From Mesorhizobium sp. (GTDB lineage Bacteria; Pseudomonadota; Alphaproteobacteria; Rhizobiales; Rhizobiaceae), in the NCBI GenBank assembly GCA_004020645.1, contig SAQL01000003.1:248001-312000 (forward strand): a stretch of DNA of 64,000 bases, written 5' to 3'. Positions 57,530-64,000 of this stretch are shown here, piece after piece. Under the pieces are notes generated by a model, which made no database searches, was not told the DNA's origin, and worked only from the letters and a program-made list of their open reading frames with translations. The position numbers were made by a program, and so were the translations under genes. Position 1 is the first letter of the stretch, and every line of letters starts with the position of its first letter.

Positions 57530-58633
57530 TCATCCCGCCAGCCGGCTAACCATCTCATGCTGCGCATAGGCGCGGCCGAAGCGGTTGGCGAGGAAAGCAT
57601 CGAGCGCGATGTCTTCCTGCTTGATAAAACCCTTCGCCGGCAAGGTGCCGTCGGCCAGCATGTCGAGCACCGCGCAGATGGCGGAGGCCGTGGTGATCTG
57701 GATGGCGCTGCGCACCGTATCGCCGACACGCTTGGCGTAGATCTTGTTGGCGTAGGTCTCCTGCAGCAGGCGGCCGTTCTTGCGGCCGCTGACGGTGACG
57801 AAGACGATGACCACGTCCTGCAGCGTTGCCGGCAGGGCGCTCTCAAAAATGTCTTTCAGCACGTCGCGGCGGTGGCGCAGGCCGAGATCGTTGAGCAGCG
57901 CCTTCATGATCGCGGCGTGGCCGGGGTAGCGGATGGTGCGGTAGTTCAGCGTGCGCACCTTGCCCTTCAGCGTTTCGGCCAGCGTGCCGAGCCCTCCCGA
58001 CGTGTTGAACGCCTCGTAAGTGACGCCGTCGAGCGAGAATTCCTCGCGCTCCTCCAGCGGCGGCACTTCGATAAGCTCGCCTTCGACGATCGCCTCGCAA
58101 GGCTCGCAATATTCGTTGATGACGCCATCCGTGCTCCAGGTCAGATTGTAGTTCAGCGCATTCGATGGGTATTGCGGCAGCGCGCCGACCCGCATGCGCA
58201 CGCTTTCCAGCGTGTCGAAGCGGCTGGCGAGATCGTTGGCGACGATTGAGATGAAGCCCGGCGCCAGCCCGCATTGCGGGATGAAGGCGCTGTTGGCGGA
58301 GCGCGCCAGTTGCTTGACGCGTCGGGTCGCGACGACGTCCTCGGTCAGGTCGAGATAGTGGACGCCGGCGCTGGCCGCCGCTTCGGCGATGCGCGTGGTC
58401 AGATGGAAGGGGGCGGCGCTGAGCACCGCGAACTTGCCGGCCAGGGCCGCTTCAAGCGTGCTGGCGGCTTCGATGTCGAGTTCGAGCGTCTCGGCCGTAT
58501 CAGGCAATTCGGCTGCGCCGAGCTGTGCGGCCGAGCGGTCGACGAGGGTGACACGATAGTCGCCGGTGGACGCCAGCATCTCGGCGATGGTCGAGCCGAT
58601 CTTGCCGGCGCCGACTACTATGATTTTCTTCAT
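57530..58633 (-). CDS. Saccharopine dehydrogenase-family protein
   Basis: A 367-residue NAD(P)-dependent protein of the saccharopine dehydrogenase/LYS9 family. The nucleotide loop is IIVVGAGKIGSTIAEMLAST, and HYLDLTEDVVATRRVK and QCGLAPGFISIVANDLA are family-like. Likely roles include lysine catabolism or a related secondary-amine dehydrogenase step. A divergent Lrp-type gene 200 bases upstream probably controls it. Confidence 0.87.
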   Translation of the reverse strand: MKKIIVVGAGKIGSTIAEMLASTGDYRVTLVDRSAAQLGAAELPDTAETLELDIEAASTLEAALAGKFAVLSAAPFHLTTRIAEAAASAGVHYLDLTEDVVATRRVKQLARSANSAFIPQCGLAPGFISIVANDLASRFDTLESVRMRVGALPQYPSNALNYNLTWSTDGVINEYCEPCEAIVEGELIEVPPLEEREEFSLDGVTYEAFNTSGGLGTLAETLKGKVRTLNYRTIRYPGHAAIMKALLNDLGLRHRRDVLKDIFESALPATLQDVVIVFVTVSGRKNGRLLQETYANKIYAKRVGDTVRSAIQITTASAICAVLDMLADGTLPAKGFIKQEDIALDAFLANRFGRAYAQHEMVSRLAG

Positions 58634-58680
58634 GTCAGTTCCCTCGCTCCTGAAGCGCGTCGCGCTTCAGGCCTTTGTCT

Positions 58681-58729
58681 ATGCATGTCGTTGTCCCAAA
58701 ACCGCTGCGCACTTTTAGGCGACATGCAT
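58681..58729. repeat. Small palindromic intergenic repeat, copy C
   Basis: ATGCATGTCGTTGTCCCAAA ... TTTTAGGCGACATGCAT lies in the divergent promoter region of the saccharopine-dehydrogenase-like and Lrp genes. It matches the reverse complement of copy A at 6802-6850 over nearly its whole length. Confidence 0.75.
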
Positions 58730-58835
58730 TGGATTGCTCAAGAGATAGAATCGCAGCTTGCCTGTCGAAAGGAAGCGTGGAACTGTTCGAAACGAAGTGT
58801 CATATTGCTCAGAATGCCGATGAGGTTCGTCGAAA

Positions 58836-59264
58836 GTGCTTAGCAACGCCGAACAGGCCCTGCTCTCCCTGCTGCGCGTGAATGCGCGCGCCTCGACGGC
58901 CGAGCTGGCGCGGCGGCTGGGCGTGTCGCGGACGACGGTGCAGAGCCGGATCGAGCGGCTGGAGCAGCGCGGCATCATCACCGGCTATGGGGTCAGGCTT
59001 TCGCCCGATTACGAACAGGGACTGGTGCGGGCGCATGTCCTGCTCACCGTCACGCCCAAGCTCGCCGACAAGGTGGTGCGCAGCCTGCAGGCGCTGCCGC
59101 CGGTGCGGACGCTGCATTCGGTGAGCGGCAATTTCGACATGATCGTCATCGTCGACGCGCCGTCGATCAAGGATCTCGACACGCTCCTCGACCAGATCGG
59201 CGCGATGGACGGGGTCGAGCGGACGTCGTCCTCGATCATCCTGTCGACGCGGATCGACCGGTGA
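58836..59264 (+). CDS. Lrp/AsnC family transcriptional regulator
   Basis: A 142-residue regulator. The N-terminal HTH is NARASTAELARRLGVSRTTV; the C-terminal RAM domain includes YEQGLVRAHVLLTVTPK and SVSGNFDMIVIVDAPSIKDL. The start is GTG at 58836. Divergent placement indicates control of the saccharopine-dehydrogenase-like gene, probably in response to an amino acid such as lysine. Confidence 0.9.
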   Translation: MLSNAEQALLSLLRVNARASTAELARRLGVSRTTVQSRIERLEQRGIITGYGVRLSPDYEQGLVRAHVLLTVTPKLADKVVRSLQALPPVRTLHSVSGNFDMIVIVDAPSIKDLDTLLDQIGAMDGVERTSSSIILSTRIDR

Positions 59265-59351
59265 CTAGCTTGGCAGGAGCATTGGGCCGCTTCCCCCCAA
59301 GGCGGAGCAAAAACTCTTGGGGTCATGTTCCTTCCAAATGCTGCTGTCGAG

Positions 59352-59442
59352 CGGAACCTTTCGGGGCGTCGGCGGGACAGCGCCCCCTCTGTCCTGCCGG
59401 ACATCTCCCCCACTTGGGGGTGTTTGGACTGGGGGGAGATCG
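59352..59442. repeat. RIME-like palindromic repeat (partial)
   Basis: CGGAACCTTTCGGGGCGTCG leads into GACAGCGCCCCCTCTGTCCTG and ATCTCCCCCACTTGGGGG, matching the left part of the copies at 18275 and 21738. The rest of the 420-base gap before ridA shows no gene I can support. Confidence 0.75.
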
Positions 59443-59686
59443 GGCAGTTTCGGCGCTCCGTTCACGCCTGCGATGCTCTTGTAATAAAGCAACATCAATT
59501 CCAAAAAATGTTGCTTTCCAACACGGCTTGTATGAGAATCGCTCGGGCAGGCGTAGACCTTGCGGCAGGAAACGGGCAAACGGCGCAGCGAAAGAGCGCG
59601 AACCTCGCGGACTCTGCGGCGATTGCCGGAAGCACGGCAAGGCGCCAATGCTTTTTGGGCGCCAATTTTTTGAAGGAGAACAGTCC

Positions 59687-60052
59687 TTGCCCAAGCAGTG
59701 TTTTGGAACATCCCATGTGCCGCTGTCCCCGGCGGTGCGGGCCGGCGATATGGTCTATGTCTCCGGCCAGGTGCCGGTCGGCAGCGACGGCGTGGTGGTG
59801 ACGGGCGGCATCGCCGAGCAGACCGAGCAGGTGCTCTCCAATGTGAAGGCAGCCCTGGCGTTGGCCGGCTGCACCATGGACGACGTGGTCAAGACGACAG
59901 TCTGGCTCGAGGACGCACGCGACTTCGGCGCCTTCAATGCCGTCTATGCCAGGCATTTTCCAAAGGATCCGCCGGCCCGCACCACCGTCGAGTCGCGGCT
60001 GATGATCGACATCAAGATCGAGATCGAGGCTGTCGCCTACAGACCGGTTTGA
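59687..60052 (+). CDS. RidA family protein (reactive imine deaminase type)
   Basis: A 121-residue RidA/YjgF/UK114 protein. Typical segments are GDMVYVSGQVPVGSDG, EQTEQVLSNVKAALALAGCT and the Arg-containing PPARTTVESRLMIDIKIEIE. The start is TTG at 59687 with AAGGAG eight bases upstream; the long frame from 59261 runs through a repeat and is not real. It probably hydrolyses an enamine/imine intermediate and forms an operon with the amidohydrolase 26 bases downstream. Confidence 0.88.
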   Translation: MPKQCFGTSHVPLSPAVRAGDMVYVSGQVPVGSDGVVVTGGIAEQTEQVLSNVKAALALAGCTMDDVVKTTVWLEDARDFGAFNAVYARHFPKDPPARTTVESRLMIDIKIEIEAVAYRPV

Positions 60053-60078
60053 CGAGAACATAACGGAGCCGGACGCCG

Positions 60079-61308
60079 ATGCAATTTGATCTCCTCCTGA
60101 AGGGCGGCCGCCTCATCGATCCGGCGTCCGGCCTCGACGCGCAACGCGATCTGGCCATCGCCGGTGGCCGCATCGCCGCGATCGATGCCGACATTCCCTT
60201 CGAGCGTGCCGCGCGCGTCATCGATGCCACAGGCTCCATCGTCGCGCCCGGCCTCATCGACCTGCACAGCCACGTCTATTGGGGCGGCACCTCGCTCGGC
60301 GTCGATGCCGACCGCCTCGCCGCCAAAAGCGGCACCACCACCTTCATCGACGCCGGAAGTGCGGGCGCCGGCAACTTCCTCGGCTTTCGCCGCCACGTCA
60401 TCGAGCGCTCGAAGGTGCGCATCCTGGCCTATGTCAATATTTCCTTTGCCGGCATTTTCGGCTTCTCGCAGACCGTTTCGGTCGGCGAGTGCAGCGATCT
60501 CCGGCTCTGCGAACCGCGCGAGACGGTGGCGGCGGTGCGCGAGCACGCAGACGTGATTGTCGGCGTAAAGGTACGCTCGGGTCGCCATGCCGGCGGCAGC
60601 AGCGGCATCGCGCCGGTCGATCTGGCGCTCGAGGCTGCCGACCAGGCCGGCCTGCCGCTGATGGCGCATATCGACGAGCCGCCGCCCGGCCGCTCGGAAG
60701 TGCTGCCGCGCCTGCGCAAGGGCGATATTCTCACCCACTGCTTCCGGCCGTTTCCCAATGCGCCGATCTTCGCATCCGGCGCGGTGCGGCCCGACATGCG
60801 GCTGGCGCGCGAGCGCGGCGTCATCTTCGATATCGGCCACGGCATGGGCTCGTTCGATTTCGAGGTCGCCAAAGCGATGCTCAAAGAGGGGCTGGCGCCT
60901 GATGTGATCAGCAGCGACGTGCATCTCTACTGCGTCGATGGTCCCGCCTTCGACATTCTGGTGTGCATGTCGAAACTGCTGGCGCTCGGCATGCCGCTGG
61001 TCGAGGTTTTGCGCGCCGCAACACAGCGGCCGGCCGAGGCGATCGCAAGGCCCGAGCTTGGCGCACTGGCGGTCGGTGCCGTCGGCGACATCGCGGTGCT
61101 GCGGCTGCGCCCGGGGCGTTTCACCTTTGTCGACGCAGTCGGCGCATCGCTGGTCGCCGAGCAGCGGCTGGTCTCGGACGGCATCGTGATTGGCGGCGCC
61201 TGGTGGCCGAACGAGGCGGCTAACGATTTTGGCGATACCGAGCGCTGCGAAGCGCATGCGCACGAGACGCATGTAGATGTCGTGGCCAGGCATTTCGGGC
61301 GTGGGTGA
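60079..61308 (+). CDS. Amidohydrolase/deacetylase-family metallohydrolase
   Basis: A 409-residue TIM-barrel metal hydrolase. The metal motif H-x-H is in APGLIDLHSHVYWGG; further candidates are Lys in VGVKVRSGRHAGG, His in MAHIDEP and ILTHCFRP, and Asp in DVISSDVHLYC, arranged as in dihydroorotase-like enzymes. It likely opens a cyclic amide or removes an N-acyl group. Pairing with RidA suggests a pathway that makes an imine product. Confidence 0.87.
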   Translation: MQFDLLLKGGRLIDPASGLDAQRDLAIAGGRIAAIDADIPFERAARVIDATGSIVAPGLIDLHSHVYWGGTSLGVDADRLAAKSGTTTFIDAGSAGAGNFLGFRRHVIERSKVRILAYVNISFAGIFGFSQTVSVGECSDLRLCEPRETVAAVREHADVIVGVKVRSGRHAGGSSGIAPVDLALEAADQAGLPLMAHIDEPPPGRSEVLPRLRKGDILTHCFRPFPNAPIFASGAVRPDMRLARERGVIFDIGHGMGSFDFEVAKAMLKEGLAPDVISSDVHLYCVDGPAFDILVCMSKLLALGMPLVEVLRAATQRPAEAIARPELGALAVGAVGDIAVLRLRPGRFTFVDAVGASLVAEQRLVSDGIVIGGAWWPNEAANDFGDTERCEAHAHETHVDVVARHFGRG

Positions 61309-61465
61309 TCTCCCCTGCCTTGAGGGGGAGCTGTCGCCGAAGGCGACAGGGGGGTCGGTTCGACCGGGCTCGCCTTCCTGCAACGGATGGAGGTTGGCGC
61401 TCGACGCGCGGCGACCCCCCCTCTGGCCTGCCCTCTTGGCATCCCCCCTCAGGGGGGAGATTACA
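61307..61465. repeat. RIME-like palindromic repeat
   Basis: It lies between the convergent amidohydrolase and flavin monooxygenase genes. The ends GATCTCCCCTGCCTTGAGGGG and CCCCTCAGGGGGGAGATT are inverted, with a TCGCCGAAGGCGA hairpin; the core matches 57369-57522. Confidence 0.87.
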
Positions 61466-61468
61466 GCT

Positions 61469-63277
61469 TCACCCCGGCGCTCCGTAAACCGGCGTCGCAA
61501 CGCCTTCCATGCGCGCCTTGATCTGCAGCGCGACGTATTTCGAGTAGAAACGCGACAGCGCCAAATTGCCGCCGTGGAACCATAGCGCTTCCTGCGCCGT
61601 CGGCTTCCACATGTTGCGCAGTTCGCCTCGCCATGGTCCCGGGTCGCCTTTCACGCCTGAGCCAATCCCCCAGCACGGCCCGACCTTGTCGGCGACCTCG
61701 CGCGAGACGATCGCCGCCACGGTCTCGTTCATCGACTGATAACCGGTGCAGGAGATGATCGCATCGGCCGCCAGTTCCGTGTCGTCGTCGAACAGGATCC
61801 CTGTCGGCGTCAGCGACTTGACCTCGACACCGCTGCGGACGCCGATCTCTCTGTTGATGATCAGATCGGAGGCGCCGACGTCGATGTAATAGCCCGAGCC
61901 GGTGCGGTAGGCCTTCATCAGCAGCCCGGTCTCGTCGTCGCCGAAATCGATCGCGAAGCCGGTGCCGCGCAAGCGGTCGTAGAAAGCCGCGTCGCGTGCC
62001 TTGATGACGTCGTAGAGCGCCCGCTGGCTTTGCGGCAGCAGCGCGAACGGCGTCGAGGCGACGATCATGTCGGCCTTTTCGGTGGTGATGCCGCGGGCCA
62101 GCGCCTTCTCGGAAAAAATCTCGAAGCCGACCTCCATCAGCGTATCGGACTTGACCACCGTCGTCGGCGAGCGCTGGATCATGGTCACCTCAGCGCCGCT
62201 CTCCCAGAGATCGACGGCGACATCGTGCCCCGAGCTTGCCGCGCCGATGACGGCGACCGCCTTGCCGCGGAATTCCTCGCCGCTGGAATACTGGCTGGAA
62301 TGCAGGATCTCGCCCAGGAACGCCTCCGCGCCGGGCAGGTCGATCTGCCTGGGAGGGCCATAGGCGCCGGTCGCAAAGACGATGTGCCTGGGCTTCAGCG
62401 TGATGCGCTCGCTGGCGCGATCGACCTCGACCGTCCAGACTTTTTCCGCCTCGTCATAGCTGGCGCTGACGCATCTCGTGGAGGTCCAGTAATTGAGCTC
62501 CATGACGCGCGTATACATTTCCAGCCAGTCGCCCATCTTGTCCTTGGGAGTGAACACCGGCCAGTTTTCCGGAAACGGGATGTAGGGCAGATGGTCGTAC
62601 CAGACCGGATCGTGCAGCACGAGCGAGCGATAGCGGTTGCGCCAGGAATCGCCGGCTTGCGCATTCTTCTCGATGACGATGGCCGGCACGCCGAGCTGCC
62701 GCAGCCGTGCCCCCAGCATGATGCCGCCCTGGCCGCCGCCGATGACCAGGCAATAGGGCTGCTCAATGGCGCCGAGATTACGCGTCTCGCGTGCCCTCGC
62801 CTCCGACCAGGTCTCGCGGTCCGGGTCGGCCTTGTGGCGGACACCCAACGGCCGCGCCGGTCCCTTGCGCTCCTCGAAACCCTTGAGATCGCTCATCGCC
62901 GTGAACAGCGTCCGGCATCGGCCGTCCTGCAGGCGCATGATGCCCCGGCCCCACGCCGATGACGTCTCGAAGGTGAACCAGGCCTCGACGATGCCTTCGT
63001 CCGAGCTCGCCTCGCCACTGAGCTGCCAGGCAGTCGGCCTGGTCATAGCCAGTGTGGCTTCCAGCATGTCGCGGATCGCCGCGCGGCCTTCCATCGTCCT
63101 GATGTTCCAGGTGAAGGTCAGCAGGTCGCGCCAGTAGCAATCCTCGACGAACAGGTTGGTCGCGGCCGCTGCGTCGCCCGTCTCGAGCGCCCGGGAGAGG
63201 GAGGAAAACCAGGTGGCAGCCTGTTTCGATGGTCCCAAGTCGAGCATCTGCTTTTTTCTCTCCTTCAAGGCACCCAA
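61469..63277 (-). CDS. Flavin-containing monooxygenase with N-terminal SnoaL-like domain
   Basis: A 602-residue protein. Residues about 12-140 resemble an NTF2/SnoaL-like domain (ALETGDAAAATNLFVEDCYW, then DLLTFTWNIRTMEGRAAI). The FAD motif is CLVIGGGQGGIMLGARLRQL, the NADP motif is VAVIGAASSGHDVAVDLWES, and FATGAYGPP is the monooxygenase-linked turn. It probably hydroxylates or Baeyer-Villiger-oxidises a small organic substrate. The ATG at 63247 is a likely alternative start. Confidence 0.88.
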   Translation of the reverse strand: MGALKERKKQMLDLGPSKQAATWFSSLSRALETGDAAAATNLFVEDCYWRDLLTFTWNIRTMEGRAAIRDMLEATLAMTRPTAWQLSGEASSDEGIVEAWFTFETSSAWGRGIMRLQDGRCRTLFTAMSDLKGFEERKGPARPLGVRHKADPDRETWSEARARETRNLGAIEQPYCLVIGGGQGGIMLGARLRQLGVPAIVIEKNAQAGDSWRNRYRSLVLHDPVWYDHLPYIPFPENWPVFTPKDKMGDWLEMYTRVMELNYWTSTRCVSASYDEAEKVWTVEVDRASERITLKPRHIVFATGAYGPPRQIDLPGAEAFLGEILHSSQYSSGEEFRGKAVAVIGAASSGHDVAVDLWESGAEVTMIQRSPTTVVKSDTLMEVGFEIFSEKALARGITTEKADMIVASTPFALLPQSQRALYDVIKARDAAFYDRLRGTGFAIDFGDDETGLLMKAYRTGSGYYIDVGASDLIINREIGVRSGVEVKSLTPTGILFDDDTELAADAIISCTGYQSMNETVAAIVSREVADKVGPCWGIGSGVKGDPGPWRGELRNMWKPTAQEALWFHGGNLALSRFYSKYVALQIKARMEGVATPVYGAPG

Positions 63278-63306
63278 TCCGGATTGGGCGTTAGTTGTCG
63301 AACTCG

Positions 63307-63382
63307 GCGCCGCCCCTCATCCGCCTGCCGGCACCTCCTCCCCGTGAACAACGGGGAGAAGGGTCGGGGTGAGGGGCAGCGC
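63307..63382. repeat. RIME-like palindromic repeat (short)
   Basis: GGCGCCGCCCCTCATCCGCC pairs with GGGGTGAGGGGCAGCGC around the hairpin CTCCCCGTGAACAACGGGGAG. It lies between the flavin monooxygenase and RpiR genes and is related to the copies at 29664 and 45355. Confidence 0.8.
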
Positions 63383-63402
63383 AAACGCCCCTAAACCAGG
63401 CC

Positions 63403-64000
63403 TCAGTCCCCCAGCGGCTCCATCTCTTTGCCCGTCCTGTGGATCTGGGCGTTGTATTTGATGCGGCGGACCGTTTCGCGGGCCGAGCCGTCGAGTTTGT
63501 AGGCGGCCGCAACTGCCATCAGGTCGATCGCGGCCAGGAAGGCAAACCGCGAGGCCGTCGGCTTCAGCGTGTCGGGATATTCGGGCACCGCGACCGTCAG
63601 CCTGACGTCGCAGGCGCGCGCCAGGTCGGTGTCGGGCGCGGTCACGCCGATCGCGTTGGCGCGGTAGTGCTTGGCCAGTTCGACGGCCTCGATCACTTCG
63701 CGGGTGCGTCCGGTCGCCGAAATGGCGATCACCAGATCGCTGGGCTTCAAGGTCGAGGCGGTCATCCGCATCAGATACGGGTCGCACTGGGCGCTGACGG
63801 TGATGCCGTAGCGGAACAGCCGGTACTGGGCTTCCAGCGCCAGCGCCGACGAGCTGCCGCCGAGGCCGAACACCGTGACCTGGCGTGCCTTGGCGATTAG
63901 CTCGGCCGCCTTCACCAGCTGTGCCGGATCAAGCTGCCGTTCGGCCTCCTGCAGCGCCCGGCGTGCTTCGCCGAACACGGCATTCCAGAACGGCATGCCG
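63403..64000 (-). CDS. MurR/RpiR family regulator, C-terminal SIS domain (cut by window edge)
   Basis: About 197 residues of the sugar-isomerase (SIS) domain are seen: VTVFGLGGSSSALALEAQYR, DLVIAISATGRTREVIEAVE and AIGVTAPDTDLARACDV. The missing N-terminal part beyond the window should carry the RpiR-type HTH, so the ATG at 63996 is most likely internal. Such regulators sense phosphosugars. It may control the neighbouring monooxygenase gene, which is downstream on the same strand. Confidence 0.82.
   Translation of the reverse strand, partial: GMPFWNAVFGEARRALQEAERQLDPAQLVKAAELIAKARQVTVFGLGGSSSALALEAQYRLFRYGITVSAQCDPYLMRMTASTLKPSDLVIAISATGRTREVIEAVELAKHYRANAIGVTAPDTDLARACDVRLTVAVPEYPDTLKPTASRFAFLAAIDLMAVAAAYKLDGSARETVRRIKYNAQIHRTGKEMEPLGD

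Noticed and set aside
59261..59686. 142-codon N-terminal extension of RidA
   Set aside because: It runs through a palindromic repeat and lacks any domain; a TTG start with a strong ribosome site begins the real protein.
60037..61500. 487-codon minus-strand open frame opposite the amidohydrolase
   Set aside because: Antisense shadow; the true gene has clear metal motifs and an operon position.

Overview
The window is high-GC alphaproteobacterial chromosome, most likely a Mesorhizobium-like member of the Rhizobiales. This is inferred from the canonical order ppsR-maf-aroE-coaE-dnaQ / hemE-hemJ-rho / mnmE-mnmG-rsmG-parA-parB-holA, from parS sites of the TGTTTCACGTGAAACA type, from a CtrA-type box, and from very abundant RIME-like palindromic intergenic repeats. 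No tRNA, rRNA, CRISPR, transposase or prophage gene was seen.

Layout. 1-10.6 kb: an envelope-polysaccharide-like locus with four glycosyltransferases (one cut by the window edge), a polysaccharide deacetylase, a methyltransferase, and a reverse-strand module of a hypothetical protein, an ABC-exporter-like protein whose nucleotide-binding domain has lost its catalytic residues, a cyclic-nucleotide-binding protein and an MBL-fold hydrolase. 11-16.2 kb: a small exported protein, then a SARP/BTAD-TolB-TPR regulator divergent from a cysteine-synthase-like gene and a PLP decarboxylase. 16.4-23 kb: a reverse-strand catabolic-looking set (GlxA/AraC regulator, DddP-like M24 protein, isochorismatase-like hydrolase, HSL-type esterase, Tat-exported peptide-type binding protein). 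23-26 kb: DUF1059 protein and the reverse transsulfuration pair (cystathionine beta-synthase, cystathionine gamma-lyase/synthase). 26.5-34 kb: small membrane protein, RlpA-like protein, intracellular PHB depolymerase, transglutaminase-like protease behind a CtrA box, XRE regulator, Smr, MltA, Tim44-like, FxsA and SecB. 34-50 kb: the replication-origin neighbourhood, with a predicted oriC between ppsR and hemE and a parS array beside mnmG/parAB. 50.4-57.4 kb: holA and the four-gene branched-chain 2-oxoacid dehydrogenase operon. 57.5-64 kb: saccharopine-dehydrogenase-like gene with a divergent Lrp regulator, RidA plus amidohydrolase, a flavin monooxygenase and the end of an RpiR regulator.

The most notable observations are the catalytically stripped ABC protein with a long insertion and three repeats of a D/Q-N-[LV]-L-[FY]-G motif; a palindromic repeat carried in frame inside bkdB, where it encodes part of the E2 linker; parS-like sites in which one half is replaced by a GACTC (CcrM-type GANTC) site; and several intergenic repeat families that occupy almost every convergent gene junction. 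All functional calls come from reading translated sequence by eye; no database search was run.
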